Shown: positions 15,752 through 24,730, counted from the stretch's first letter. The stretch: 35,327 bases of DNA from an uncultured Lachnospiraceae bacterium (GCA_902766955.1 CACXFM010000259.1:1-35327), one strand, 5' to 3'. Numbers and translations are program-made. The notes: a model not told the origin generated them from the letters alone.

Positions 15752-16897
15752 TTACATCAGCATCCTGAACATCTCAATGACCTGTTCCAGCGTCGCCTCT
15801 CTCGGGTTGCCCGGATAGCAGGCATCCGCCAGCGCATCCTTGGCCAGAATCTCGAGATCCTCTTCGCGGATCTTCTCGTTCTTTTCCGGAATGCCGACAT
15901 CCTTTGACAGCTTCTTGACCGCTTCAATGGCTGCTGTGCGGTACTCTTCCTGTGTCATGGAGTCAACGCCTTCGACGCCGAATACTCTGGCGATTTCCCT
16001 GTACTTCTCACCCGTGTAATCGCGGTTGAATTCCATGGAGATCGGCAGGAACATCGCGCAGGCCACACCGTGCGGCGTATCATAATGTGCGGACAGTGTG
16101 TGTGCCATGGCATGATCAATACCGAGGCCGACATTTGAGAAGCCCATTCCTGCGATATACTGGGCCATAGCCATCATCCTGCGGCCTTCCGGCTCATTGG
16201 CGACCGCGCTGCGCAGATTGTTGGCGATCATCTTGATGGATTCCAAGTGCAGCATATCCGTCAGTTCCCATGCGCCGCGGGTTGTGTATCCTTCGATCGC
16301 ATGTGTCAGGGCGTCCATACCTGTGGAAGCGGTCAGGCCCTTCGGCATGGAAGCCATCATATCCGGATCCACCACAGCGATGGCCGGGATATCATTTGTG
16401 TCCACGCAGACAAACTTTCTCTGCTTCTCAACATCCGTGATCACGTAGTTGATCGTCACTTCCGCCGCCGTGCCGGCCGTGGTCGGAACCGCGATCGTCG
16501 GAACCGCATGGTTCTTTGTCGGAGCAACGCCTTCGAGAGAACGGACGTCTTCAAACTCCGGATTATTGATGATCACACCGACGGCTTTGGCCGTATCCAT
16601 CGCGGAACCGCCGCCGATGGCTACGATCGCGTCCGCGCCGCATGCGCGGAAGGCCTTTACGCCGTTCTGGACGTTTTCGATCGTGGGATTCGGCTTGATT
16701 TCCGAATAGACGGTATAGGCGATGCCCGCCTCATCCAGCAGGTCCGTCACCTTCTTTGTGACGCCGAAACGGATCAGGTCCGGATCAGAAGCGACGAAGA
16801 TATGCTGATAGCCGCCTTTTTGAATCTCCGGAACGATTTCCTTAATGGCGCCCGCGCCATGGTATGAGATATTATTCAGAACAATTCTGTCTGCCAT
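15752..16897 (-). CDS. fucO: Iron-containing alcohol dehydrogenase, lactaldehyde reductase (1,2-propanediol oxidoreductase)
   Basis: This is a 381-aa group III alcohol dehydrogenase, collinear with E. coli FucO (about 382 aa). FucO interconverts L-lactaldehyde and L-1,2-propanediol with NADH in the cytosol, regenerating NAD+ in fermentation of deoxysugars. Blocks shared with FucO include NNPEFEDVRSLEG, TTAGTAAEVTINYVITD, KFVCVD, DALTHAIEG, GMGFSNVGLG and GNPREATLE. The iron ligands are in place: Asp195, His199, His262 and His276, each one residue before the E. coli numbering. The nucleotide-binding GGGSAMDTAKA is also intact. The ATG at 16897 follows AAGGAGGA. It is the last gene of the leftward run, 53 bases after the metallo-hydrolase stop. 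No other fucose or rhamnose genes are nearby, so the physiological substrate is not fixed by context. Confidence 0.93.
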   Translation of the reverse strand: MADRIVLNNISYHGAGAIKEIVPEIQKGGYQHIFVASDPDLIRFGVTKKVTDLLDEAGIAYTVYSEIKPNPTIENVQNGVKAFRACGADAIVAIGGGSAMDTAKAVGVIINNPEFEDVRSLEGVAPTKNHAVPTIAVPTTAGTAAEVTINYVITDVEKQRKFVCVDTNDIPAIAVVDPDMMASMPKGLTASTGMDALTHAIEGYTTRGAWELTDMLHLESIKMIANNLRSAVANEPEGRRMMAMAQYIAGMGFSNVGLGIDHAMAHTLSAHYDTPHGVACAMFLPISMEFNRDYTGEKYREIARVFGVEGVDSMTQEEYRTAAIEAVKKLSKDVGIPEKNEKIREEDLEILAKDALADACYPGNPREATLEQVIEMFRMLM

Positions 16898-16950
16898 GTG
16901 TTTCCTCCTTCTTTTATAAACAGAACAAATGCAGCTTAATTATATCGCTG

Positions 16951-17652
16951 TTATTCGTTTCTGTCACAATAAAACCGTGTGATCCCCGTATCGTAAGTCG
17001 TAACCGGGGTGCCGCCTACCTCTTCGTCATATCCCTTCACTTTTCCCGCAAGAATGTCTTCGGCACCTTCTGCCAGAGCGGGAATAACCTCCCTCCGGAT
17101 CCTGGGATCCGCATGGGAGGGAATGATGAAATCGAACTCATCCGCGCGCTTCATCAGTCTTTTCAGGCTGCAGATATAGGCATCCATATCCCTGTGCCGC
17201 CCGAACATATAGATGGCGCCTCCCGTCTGGATCGGATCCCCGCCGATGAGCAGCCTCTTTTTTCTGTCCAGGAATGTAATGCTGCCGGGCGTATGTCCCG
17301 GGAGATGGATCACCTCCAGCGTGCGGTTTCCGAGATCGAAAACATCCTTCTCAAATACCGGAAGCATCCGGGGCGCATTTCCGTCTCTCCGCGGATACAG
17401 GAAAAAATCCGACGGATGCATATAGAATGATTCGAACGCGTCGTTTGAAGAAATGTGATCCACGTCGGCATGTGTATTGACCAGCGTCACGGGATGGTCC
17501 GTCAGTTTTTTGATGATTGCCGGCAAATCCATCTTCGTCATGCCGGAGTCAATCAGCAGTGCTCTCTCATCTCCGTCAGCCAGAAAGAAGCGGACACCGT
17601 CATCCTCGACAGCCCATGTTTTCTCTTCAATTTCCGATATTTTATAATCCAT
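16951..17652 (-). CDS. Metallo-beta-lactamase-fold hydrolase
   Basis: This is a 233-aa cytosolic protein of the MBL superfamily. The metal motif is THADVDH (His61, Asp63, Asp65, His66), where the usual second His of HxHxDH is Asp. The other ligands are His120 in LPGHTPGS, Asp139 in IGGDP and His180 in IPSHAD. The layout is like the glyoxalase II-like or Zn-hydrolase branches. Substrate cannot be read from sequence; a thioester or small phospho/lactone substrate is typical of the family. The start at 17652 follows GAGGAG. It lies 21 bases after the solute-binding protein gene and upstream of the fucO-like gene in the same direction, so co-transcription is likely. Confidence 0.9.
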   Translation of the reverse strand: MDYKISEIEEKTWAVEDDGVRFFLADGDERALLIDSGMTKMDLPAIIKKLTDHPVTLVNTHADVDHISSNDAFESFYMHPSDFFLYPRRDGNAPRMLPVFEKDVFDLGNRTLEVIHLPGHTPGSITFLDRKKRLLIGGDPIQTGGAIYMFGRHRDMDAYICSLKRLMKRADEFDFIIPSHADPRIRREVIPALAEGAEDILAGKVKGYDEEVGGTPVTTYDTGITRFYCDRNE

Positions 17653-17673
17653 TTCCCGCTCCTCTTTCCGCGG

Positions 17674-19566
17674 TTATCCCTCAAACTCAATTACGGGTTC
17701 CGTCCCGGAGGAAGCGTTCTGCGCGTCTGCCGTTTCCGGTTCCGGCGACTCGTTCACATATGCCCCGATGATGGCCTCCGTCCAGGTCGTGTACTGCTCC
17801 GGATGGTAATCCCGGAGGGCCGTCGTATAGAAGTCGATATAGACGTTTGAGTAGACCGGAATCACCGGCAGCACTCTGGCAAATTCCTTCTGGAATGTCA
17901 CCCACTTTTTGCAGTATGCTTCTTTTTCGCCCGGCTTCGTCTTGCGGAGGTCCACGGCTGCTTTGTAAAGCGCGTCATCCGCGACGCCCCTGCCGCCAAA
18001 TGACAGCTTTCCGGAGGAATCCCTGCGGAATTCGGCCGCGGCATCAAACACGATATCGAAGTTGGATGCGAGGAAGACCATATCGGCCCCTTCCTCTTTG
18101 CCGTAATACTCGGCGAGGATCTGTTCCGGGGAGACCCCTTCCACCTGCAGGAGTATGCCCGCTTCCGCAAGCGGCTTCGCGAGGTGTTCTTCCAGAAGCG
18201 CTCCGATCCGGCTTCCTTCCGGATAATGCAGCGTAAGAGTCAGCTCTTCAAGTCCGCTGCCCGCATTTCTGCAGCGCACCTCATCGGTTCCTGCCGTGTA
18301 GGTGCCGCCTTCGCGGTTGAGTGTCCATCCGTCGGCGGAAAGCAGATCTTCCGCCCTTTTCAGATTCGCTTCGGCCGATCCGGCGTCGTAGGTCTCCACG
18401 CCCTCGATGGCGTTCCCCTTCTGCACTTCCCGGAACATCCACTGGCCGATTCCGTACCACCCGGATACCGGGGTGCCGAGGTTGCCCTCATAGCCCTGCG
18501 ACAGAGCGCTGCGGTCCATGCACCACGCGATCGCCTGTCTCACTCTCAGGCTCTTCACCGGTCCCTTCTCTGCTCCGAAGCTGATAAAGCTTAAGCCCGA
18601 TCTCGGATAGTTTGTCATGGAGAAGGCGTCGTTCTGGGAAGCCAGCTTCATGCCTTCCTGCGCGGCGTCTTTGTCCGCCGTCTTGTTGATCAGGTCAAAG
18701 GTGCCGTCCGTGAGGCGGCTGATCATGTCGCTGTTATTCACGAGTCCGTATTTCACCTTCCCGATCGCCGGCTTCTGTCCGTCGCGGTTGCCTTTGTAAT
18801 TCTCATTGACGGAAAATACAGCCGTCTCGCCGTCAAAGGAATCCAGCTTATACGGGCCGCTCACGACCGAAGGATGGCTCATATAGCCGCTCTGTTCATC
18901 AAAAATCGTGCGGCGGAGCGTCTCCTCCGTCAGATTTCCCGTAAGAGAAATCCCCTTGCCGTCGTCCTTCACATCACAGCCCGGTGCCAGAACGTGCATC
19001 GGACTGGGCGTAAAGTCCAGAAGACCGAGCTCATAGAAGAACGGCAGATAACTGTGGTCCACGATAACCGAGAGCTCGTATTTTCCGAGGAGCCTGACGC
19101 CCGTCAGCACTTTACTCTTTCCCGATACAAAGTCCGACGCCCCTTTCAGGTACATAGTTCTCGAAGGCTCCGCCCCGAGCTTCTCCATCAGCGGATGCAG
19201 GCTCAGAAGGATCGAGAACGCGTAATCCTTTGCCGTAATCGCCGTTCCGTCACTGTATTTCAGATTTTCGTAGAGTGTGATTTTATGCGTCCGGTCACCC
19301 GCCGCATTTTCCGTCACGACCATCCCGCTCACAACCGAAGGATCCGTTATAAAAGCACCCTTTTCGCTGTCCCAGCAGATCAGGTCGTATCCGTGAATCA
19401 GACTCCTGACATCCAGATCGCTCGCCGCATTGCCGAAGCGGTCCGTAAAAAACTGTCCCGCAATCTTCGTCGTGCTGCCGACACTCAGTTCACCGGACGC
19501 CCCCCACACGGGCACGGATGTCACCATAAGCACCGCAAGCATGACTGCCGCCGTAAACTTTTTCAT
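17674..19566 (-). CDS. Extracellular solute-binding protein, family 5 (peptide/oligopeptide type), no lipobox
   Basis: This is a 630-aa SBP_bac_5 protein of the OppA/DppA type, a large bilobal binder of peptides or similar ligands. Family marks include LYENLKYSDGTAITAKDYAFS near the N-terminus, SGPYKLDSF, VRQAIAWCMDRSAL and FQKEFARVLPVIPVYSN. The signal peptide (MKKFTAAVMLAVLMVTSVPVWG) has no lipidated Cys, unlike most Gram-positive binding proteins. There is an acidic tail (ESPEPETADAQNASSG). The start at 19566 is preferred over the ATG at 19578 because TGAGG lies seven bases before the former, while the latter sits directly against its GGGGG. No permease or ATPase gene is adjacent. It lies between a surface-protein gene and the metallo-hydrolase gene. 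It may be released or held by non-covalent contacts. Confidence 0.88.
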   Translation of the reverse strand: MKKFTAAVMLAVLMVTSVPVWGASGELSVGSTTKIAGQFFTDRFGNAASDLDVRSLIHGYDLICWDSEKGAFITDPSVVSGMVVTENAAGDRTHKITLYENLKYSDGTAITAKDYAFSILLSLHPLMEKLGAEPSRTMYLKGASDFVSGKSKVLTGVRLLGKYELSVIVDHSYLPFFYELGLLDFTPSPMHVLAPGCDVKDDGKGISLTGNLTEETLRRTIFDEQSGYMSHPSVVSGPYKLDSFDGETAVFSVNENYKGNRDGQKPAIGKVKYGLVNNSDMISRLTDGTFDLINKTADKDAAQEGMKLASQNDAFSMTNYPRSGLSFISFGAEKGPVKSLRVRQAIAWCMDRSALSQGYEGNLGTPVSGWYGIGQWMFREVQKGNAIEGVETYDAGSAEANLKRAEDLLSADGWTLNREGGTYTAGTDEVRCRNAGSGLEELTLTLHYPEGSRIGALLEEHLAKPLAEAGILLQVEGVSPEQILAEYYGKEEGADMVFLASNFDIVFDAAAEFRRDSSGKLSFGGRGVADDALYKAAVDLRKTKPGEKEAYCKKWVTFQKEFARVLPVIPVYSNVYIDFYTTALRDYHPEQYTTWTEAIIGAYVNESPEPETADAQNASSGTEPVIEFEG

Positions 19567-19599
19567 AATGATCCTCATCCCCCTTTTGTCCGTTTTCGC

Positions 19600-22218
19600 T
19601 TATTCGAAGCACTCGCCCGCATTGATGGTGGCCGCACCCACGCCCTGTCCGAGCGGGGTCGGATATTCCTCGATCACTGTCTCAGTGGATGCTGCCGCAG
19701 TGGTTCTGGTTCTCGTCGTATTGGTCGGAGTTGTCGTCCCGCCGCCCGAACTCCTCCGGGTGTAATAGACGTCGATCGTCCTGTCCCCGGCCGGCATGAC
19801 GCCGGAAACAACCGGCGTGTTTGTCCGGTATCCGCTGACGGTCGGAGAGGTGACACTGTAGGCATCACCCGCAGCATATCTCGCTCTGTAGTACGGGGCG
19901 GCCTGATTGCCGTTTGTGTACCGGTATCTGATCGTGAGCGTATACGTAATCGGCGTATAATAGATGTTGACGACCGTGTTCGAGTTGAGCGTCCCGGACA
20001 CCTCACTGCGGCTGGCCGTAAAGCCCGCGATCTCCGGCGTCTTCTCATAATAGGAAGAACCTTTCTCGAGCACGGCTACATAGGGCTCCCTCGCCTCCGT
20101 GAGCCCGCTGCCGTCCCGGAAATAATAGCGGATGGTCAATGTGTAATGATCCGGCACCACCGTTTCCTTCTTGAGAAGGCATCTGTATGTGAGTATGAGC
20201 ACTTCTCCCGTCACGAGATCGCCGTCGCTGCTGTCCCAGATGGAATCAAGCTCCGTGGTTGACAGCTCGTAATCCTTGACGCTGACAGTGTCCCAGGTGT
20301 AAACATATCTCGTTCCGTCGCGGTGTACCGGCAGATCCGGGATCTCGCCGGACCAGCCGTTCGCCTCGTTCAGCGTCACGCTTTCTCCGGAATTCAGTGT
20401 GAATGTCAGAGACGACGGGCGTCTCTTGAACTCATTATTGTTGTCGTCCCAGTTTACTTTGATACGCTGGGTCGTGACGTTTTTCGGATTCACTCTGTGT
20501 ACGTTGCTGAAGATCGTGATCTTTTCGTCGCCGTCATAGATCACGGTACTACTCGTCTCGTAGCCCGGTATTTCTTCCTGTTCCCATTCAAGGCCGCTGT
20601 AGTCGACCGGATTTCCTTCGTCATCGAAGGCCGGCATCGTCCTCGTGACCGTCCAGCCTCCTGCGGCGGATGCGGAAATATCCGGGTCGCCGGCAAATGT
20701 CAGCCAGACTTCCGGCGGACGCATCTGATCGTAATCTTCTTTGTTCTGATAGGTATCCTCCCAGAGGATCCGCGCGGTATATGTCGTACAGTCGCGTATG
20801 ACAAGTGTGCCGTTCTGGTACGTGACCCTGTAATTTCCCTGGTCCGAAGCCCCGGCAGGCGTGATGGCATACTTGCCGACCCCGTCTCCGGCCTCCCGGC
20901 TGAGTTTATATTGAATCAGGTTTTCCTCGCCTTTCACGGCTCCGCTGACCGTCGCCGTCAGTTCCGGCTCATCACCGCGGACAATCATCTCCTTATCATC
21001 TGCCGTCACGGTCACTTCCCGCGGCAGAACCGGTATGGAGATCGTCAGGGAAGCCGGCGACGGTGTCCACGCGGTCTTTTCCCCGTTTGTCACGGAAAAG
21101 CTCAGAACAGCCTGGAATGTCTCCCCTGCATTCTTTGCGGGAGCTCCGGCCTCACAGCTGATGCTCACAACCGAGCCGTCGCTGAAGCTCACGTCGGGAT
21201 ATCCGCCGGCCGAATCCATGGATGCGGTCTTTGTTTCCTCGCCCGCCGTGATCACCACATCTCCGAACGGCGCGGCATCGCTCAGCGTGATCTCGCTTCC
21301 GTCGTAGGTTTTTCCTTCCGCGGAGCTGCTCAGAGAAAATGTCATCTCTTTTGTCTCCGGCTCCTCACCGGCGGCCAGGATGGGCTCTGCCGACGATTCG
21401 GTCCCTCCATCTTCCGCCGCAGCAGCCGGCGCTTCTGCCGCACTGACGGTCTCTGCATCCTCTTCCGCAGCCGGCGTCTCATCCGTGCTGTCGCTCTCTG
21501 CATCCTCTCCCGCAGCCGGCGTCTCATCCGTGCTGTCGCTCTCTGCATCCTCTCCCGCAGCCGGTGTCTCATCCGTGCTGCCGCTCTCTGCATTCTCTCC
21601 TGTAGTCGGCGTCTCATCCGTCACTCCGGATTCGCTCTGTTTCTGATCCTGTTCCATCGTGTTTTCGGAAGCAGACTCTGCGGCATCCCCCGTGGCGGCC
21701 GTTTCCGGACCGTCTGAGGATGCTGTCTGGGATTCAGTCTTCTGTGCAGGCTTTTCTGACGGAGCTGCCTGTGATTCAGTCTTCTGTGCAGGCGTCTCTG
21801 ACGGAGCTGCCTGCGATTCGGTCTTCTGTGCAGGCGTTTCTGACGGAGCTGCCTGTGATTCGGCCTTCTGTGCAGGCGCAGGCGCCTCTTTCGTCTCCTC
21901 TTTCACGGCCGGTGTCGGTGCTGCCGCAGCCGGCTCATTTTTCTCTGCCTTCGGAGTCGGTGTCGGTGTTGGTGTCGGCGCCGCCTTTGTCTCTGCCTTC
22001 GGAGCAGGTGTCGGGACCGGTGCTGCCTTTGTCTCCGCTTTCGGAGCCGGTGTCGGCGCCGGTGCCGGCACCGCTGCGGCTTTGGCCTCTGTTACTGTTT
22101 CTGCTGCTTCCGAGCGCACATCAGCCGCCTGTTCTCCAGCGATGATCCCCTGTGTGGAAATCATGAGCATGGACGAGGTCAGCAGAAGTGCCAGTCCTTT
22201 TTTCCAATTTCTGATCAT
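19600..22218 (-). CDS. Repeat-rich secreted surface protein with MBG-like, Cna_B-like and MucBP-like domains
   Basis: This is an 872-aa protein. A signal peptide (LALLLTSSMLMISTQGIIAG) is followed by a long low-complexity Pro/Ala/Thr/Glu stalk (about 30-290) built from 14-aa and 15-aa repeats. An MBG-like segment follows (EGKTYDGSEITL; REVTVTADDKEMIVRGDEP). Then come two Cna_B-like domains (TARILWEDTYQN; IKVNWDDNNNEF) and two MucBP-like repeats (LTIRYYFRDG; LTIRYRYTNG, each ending VNIYYT or IDVYYT). The C-terminus has a Thr-rich linker and EEYPTPLGQG but no hydrophobic segment or basic tail. A sortase-type anchor thus seems incomplete or absent. GGAGGG precedes the ATG at 22218. The architecture fits a mucus or matrix adhesin, by family precedent. 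Confidence 0.88.
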   Translation of the reverse strand: MIRNWKKGLALLLTSSMLMISTQGIIAGEQAADVRSEAAETVTEAKAAAVPAPAPTPAPKAETKAAPVPTPAPKAETKAAPTPTPTPTPKAEKNEPAAAAPTPAVKEETKEAPAPAQKAESQAAPSETPAQKTESQAAPSETPAQKTESQAAPSEKPAQKTESQTASSDGPETAATGDAAESASENTMEQDQKQSESGVTDETPTTGENAESGSTDETPAAGEDAESDSTDETPAAGEDAESDSTDETPAAEEDAETVSAAEAPAAAAEDGGTESSAEPILAAGEEPETKEMTFSLSSSAEGKTYDGSEITLSDAAPFGDVVITAGEETKTASMDSAGGYPDVSFSDGSVVSISCEAGAPAKNAGETFQAVLSFSVTNGEKTAWTPSPASLTISIPVLPREVTVTADDKEMIVRGDEPELTATVSGAVKGEENLIQYKLSREAGDGVGKYAITPAGASDQGNYRVTYQNGTLVIRDCTTYTARILWEDTYQNKEDYDQMRPPEVWLTFAGDPDISASAAGGWTVTRTMPAFDDEGNPVDYSGLEWEQEEIPGYETSSTVIYDGDEKITIFSNVHRVNPKNVTTQRIKVNWDDNNNEFKRRPSSLTFTLNSGESVTLNEANGWSGEIPDLPVHRDGTRYVYTWDTVSVKDYELSTTELDSIWDSSDGDLVTGEVLILTYRCLLKKETVVPDHYTLTIRYYFRDGSGLTEAREPYVAVLEKGSSYYEKTPEIAGFTASRSEVSGTLNSNTVVNIYYTPITYTLTIRYRYTNGNQAAPYYRARYAAGDAYSVTSPTVSGYRTNTPVVSGVMPAGDRTIDVYYTRRSSGGGTTTPTNTTRTRTTAAASTETVIEEYPTPLGQGVGAATINAGECFE
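21440..21620 (-). repeat. 45-bp in-frame tandem repeats (15 aa, TDETPAAGEDAESDS type)
   Basis: ATCCGTGCTG starts units at 21481, 21526 and 21571, with a diverged boundary at 21616 and a degenerate unit before the first: exact 45-base period. Two central units are nearly identical, suggesting recent duplication. The repeats code for part of the acidic stalk of the surface protein. Confidence 0.9.
21731..21890 (-). repeat. 42-bp in-frame tandem repeats (14 aa, SETPAQKTESQAAP type)
   Basis: GATTC(A/G)G(T/C)CTTCTGTGC starts units at 21731, 21773, 21815 and 21857, an exact 42-base period. They form the Lys/Gln-containing part of the same stalk. The repeat is distinct from the neighbouring 45-base array. 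Confidence 0.9.
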
Positions 22219-22246
22219 GCCTTCCCTCCTGCCTTGCCTTTTCTTT

Positions 22247-23842
22247 TCATCCCTTCAGGTCCGGCAGCGAATCCCTGTTTTTCAGGACACTCGCGACGGC
22301 CGCCCGGTAAGCTGCGCTGTTCTTTGTCTCATTGTCAACATAGCGGGTCATGATATAATTACCGGTTCTCTTGATCTCGGAAAATGCGATTTTCCGTCCC
22401 CAGTGAATGGAGCTGTTATAATTGGCCTCGCCGACGATCACGTAATCGGATTCCATCCGGAGTGCCGTCACGGAATGTGTATCAAAGTCCATCCTGATGA
22501 TATCGCCCGGTTTGATCTGCTTCGGACTCGAGATGTCTGATATCTGGACTTTTCTGGCAAGCGTCCCGGCAAACGCGGTGTCACTGAGCTTAAAGCAGAA
22601 TCCGGCACATCCGTAGCCGCCGCGGTACATCCCGCCCGTCCATTTATAGTAGTTGGCATTGGTATATCTCGTGCCTTCCAGATAGCCGTCCGGGAAATGC
22701 TCGTCTTTTGTTCCGATCAGATAGATCATCTTGCGGAGCGCCGTGAGCTCTGTGGCGTTGGACATGCCCCTGCTGAGCGCCGAATAAGCCATGGAGGCCG
22801 AGGCAAAGGTTGATGTGGTAATCGCGGTGTTGTCACTTGACTGCACGCTGCCGCTTGATGACGAAGCCGCAGACGTGGTGGTCACGATCTTTGCCTTCAC
22901 GACGACCTTACAGGAATGAGACGTCCCGCCCGCCGATGCGGTGACGGTCGTCGTTCCCGCTTTCAGCCCCCGCACCGTGCCTTGTGACGACACGCTGGCA
23001 ATGGAGGAATTGGCGCTCCTCCATGTCACGGATGCATTCCCCGCATTGCTCAGGCTCATGGTGTAGTAGGATCCCTCGCGGAGCTCCAGCCTGCTGATAT
23101 TGAGCGAAGGCTTCTTCACCGTCACATTGCATGTATAGGATGTCCCGGCTATTTTTGCGGTAATGACAGCTGACCCCGGGAGGTTGCCGGTGACGCGGCC
23201 TTTAGACGTCACATTGGCCACGGTCTTGTTTGAAGAGCTCCACGTCATGCCTGCGGATCCGCCGTTATTCACGCCGATCGTATAAGCGCCGCCGATCTCA
23301 AGGCTCAGCGCAGATGCCTTAAGGGAAGGCTTCGGCACCGTGACGGTGCATGTGAGCGTGATCCCCACGGTCTTTGCCGTGATTTTGGAGGCGCCCGGTT
23401 TGAGTGCCTTTACCACGCCGATCGAACTGACGCTCACGGCTGCCTTATTGGAAGAAGACCAGGTCACCTTCGCACTTCCCCTGTTGACGACGCCGATCGT
23501 AGATGACTTTCCCAGGAGAAGCGTCTTCTTACTTACCGTCAGGGAAGGCCTCGGGACCGTAACCGTACAGATGTAACTCTTCCCGCCCGCTTTGGCCGTG
23601 ATCTTCACGCTTCCCGGCTTTTCTGCCTTGACCAGCCCATTTGCGCTGACCGTCGCGATGCCTTTGTTTGCGGAAGACCAGGCCGCCTTCGCGGAGGTCC
23701 CGGTGAGTTTCAGCTGATACGTTTTTCCGATGAGGACCGTGACTTTCGTCTTGTTCAGCGCCGCCGCAGATACGCTGACCGCCGAAAATAACATCAGCGC
23801 GGTCAGAAGAAGCAGGCACCATTTTCTGCATTTCTTCATCAT
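22247..23842 (-). CDS. Secreted Big-repeat protein with C-terminal NlpC/P60- or CHAP-like cysteine peptidase domain
   Basis: This is a 531-aa protein from the ATG at 23842, chosen because GGAGGTG lies upstream and a signal peptide (WCLLLLTALMLFSAVSVSAA) follows; the longer ORF to 23911 lacks both. Four Big_2 domains (about 30-340) carry the hallmark WSSSNK...VSV...G.V...PG...ITAK pattern. A Ser/Thr-rich linker leads to a C-terminal domain with GYGCAGFCF (Cys412, plausible nucleophile), KPGDIIRMDFDTHSV (His456) and VIVGEANYN (Glu472, Asn474). The order Cys, GD, His, E-x-N is typical of the CHAP/NlpC-P60 superfamily of peptidoglycan amidases and endopeptidases. Cell-wall cleavage is the likely role, with the Big domains as spacer or wall-binding part. 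It is followed after 28 bases by the MucBP-like protein gene. Confidence 0.87.
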   Translation of the reverse strand: MMKKCRKWCLLLLTALMLFSAVSVSAAALNKTKVTVLIGKTYQLKLTGTSAKAAWSSANKGIATVSANGLVKAEKPGSVKITAKAGGKSYICTVTVPRPSLTVSKKTLLLGKSSTIGVVNRGSAKVTWSSSNKAAVSVSSIGVVKALKPGASKITAKTVGITLTCTVTVPKPSLKASALSLEIGGAYTIGVNNGGSAGMTWSSSNKTVANVTSKGRVTGNLPGSAVITAKIAGTSYTCNVTVKKPSLNISRLELREGSYYTMSLSNAGNASVTWRSANSSIASVSSQGTVRGLKAGTTTVTASAGGTSHSCKVVVKAKIVTTTSAASSSSGSVQSSDNTAITTSTFASASMAYSALSRGMSNATELTALRKMIYLIGTKDEHFPDGYLEGTRYTNANYYKWTGGMYRGGYGCAGFCFKLSDTAFAGTLARKVQISDISSPKQIKPGDIIRMDFDTHSVTALRMESDYVIVGEANYNSSIHWGRKIAFSEIKRTGNYIMTRYVDNETKNSAAYRAAVASVLKNRDSLPDLKG

Positions 23843-23920
23843 AGAATCAAAACACCTCCCAAAACTCCGCTCCCAGACCGACGCATGGTCTGCGGGCAAA
23901 GGTACTGCCATCGTTTTATA

Positions 23921-24730
23921 TCAGAAGTATTTCCCCGGAGCCATATCATAAGTCACGGTATCTGCCGTCTCTCCGTCCTTTGACCAGACCGTCAGCTGGG
24001 ATCCTTCCTTTGCCGCGGAGCCGGCGCCCGCATACCAGACAAAAAGTCCTCCTTCGCTGCCGGAGAGAACAAAGCCCGCCGCTTCCGCTGTCTTCTCCGC
24101 ATCCGCAATCGCCATGCCGGCAGTAATGCCGAACAGGTGATACGTGTCTCCGCCATACAGATTCACCCTCGTGATAATCCGGTCCGATTCCTTGCCCGAA
24201 AGCCCCGCTTCCTGGGCATCCCCGCCTAACGAGAATCCTTTTACGCCGACGACGGTCCCGTGTTCGGCCGCCTTCGGCTGCAGCTTCAGGAATTCGTCAA
24301 ACGTCATCCCCGCATAGGCCGACAGCTCATTCGGATCCTTCTTCTCTTCGGGCGGCACTGCCTCCGCCTGTGAATCCGCGGCCGGTTCTGCGGACGAGGC
24401 AGGCGATCCTGCCGGAGGCTCTGCCGGTGAGGTCTGTGACCCGGCCGGAAGTTCCGCGAGATCCTGTTTCTCATCGGGCGCCGTTTCTCCCGAGGCCTCC
24501 TGCACGGCTGTCAGGAGCTCCTGCAGCTGGGTCTCGCTCAGTTCACCGCCGCGGATGGCTTTCAGCCAGTCTTCAAATTCCGCATCCGGCAACTTCTTTT
24601 CCGGCTCCCCTACCGTCTGCGCCTCAATCTGCGGCAGATCATCCGGCACCTGCGCGCCCGCCCCCGACACACCGGCCGGAAGTAAAAGAGCGAATGCCAG
24701 AAGCCCCGCAGTCAGTTTCATATGTTTCAT
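23921..24730 (-). CDS. Secreted protein of unknown function with Pro/Ala-rich linker
   Basis: This encodes 269 aa. The start at 24730 is preferred over 24742 because GGAG lies six bases before it. A signal peptide (LTAGLLAFALLLPAGVSGAGA) is followed by a short helical acidic part with LSETQLQELLTAVQEAS. A repeat-like linker (PAGSQTSPAEPPAGSPASS) comes next. The C-terminal domain (about 140-269) begins YAGMTFDEFLKLQPKAAEHG and ends DTVTYDMAPGKYF. I do not recognise the C-terminal fold. It lies between thpR and the Big/NlpC-like gene in the same direction, with gaps of 53 and 78 bases. Confidence 0.82.
   Translation of the reverse strand: MKHMKLTAGLLAFALLLPAGVSGAGAQVPDDLPQIEAQTVGEPEKKLPDAEFEDWLKAIRGGELSETQLQELLTAVQEASGETAPDEKQDLAELPAGSQTSPAEPPAGSPASSAEPAADSQAEAVPPEEKKDPNELSAYAGMTFDEFLKLQPKAAEHGTVVGVKGFSLGGDAQEAGLSGKESDRIITRVNLYGGDTYHLFGITAGMAIADAEKTAEAAGFVLSGSEGGLFVWYAGAGSAAKEGSQLTVWSKDGETADTVTYDMAPGKYF

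Noticed and set aside
15752..16897. Fucose or rhamnose utilisation operon around the fucO-like gene
   Set aside because: None of the neighbours is an isomerase, kinase, aldolase or sugar permease.
18874..20262. Long plus-strand ORF of 462 codons, Arg- and His-rich
   Set aside because: It is antisense to the solute-binding and surface-protein genes, which have ribosome sites, signal peptides and known domains. High GC in the region keeps such shadow frames open.
20323..21717. Plus-strand ORF of 464 codons
   Set aside because: It is antisense to the MucBP-like protein gene; its repeats are just the complement of the 45-bp coding repeats, and it has no ribosome site.
21659..22540. Plus-strand ORF with repetitive SVFCAGVSDGAACD peptide
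   Set aside because: This is the complement of the 42-bp coding repeats and crosses two real minus-strand genes.
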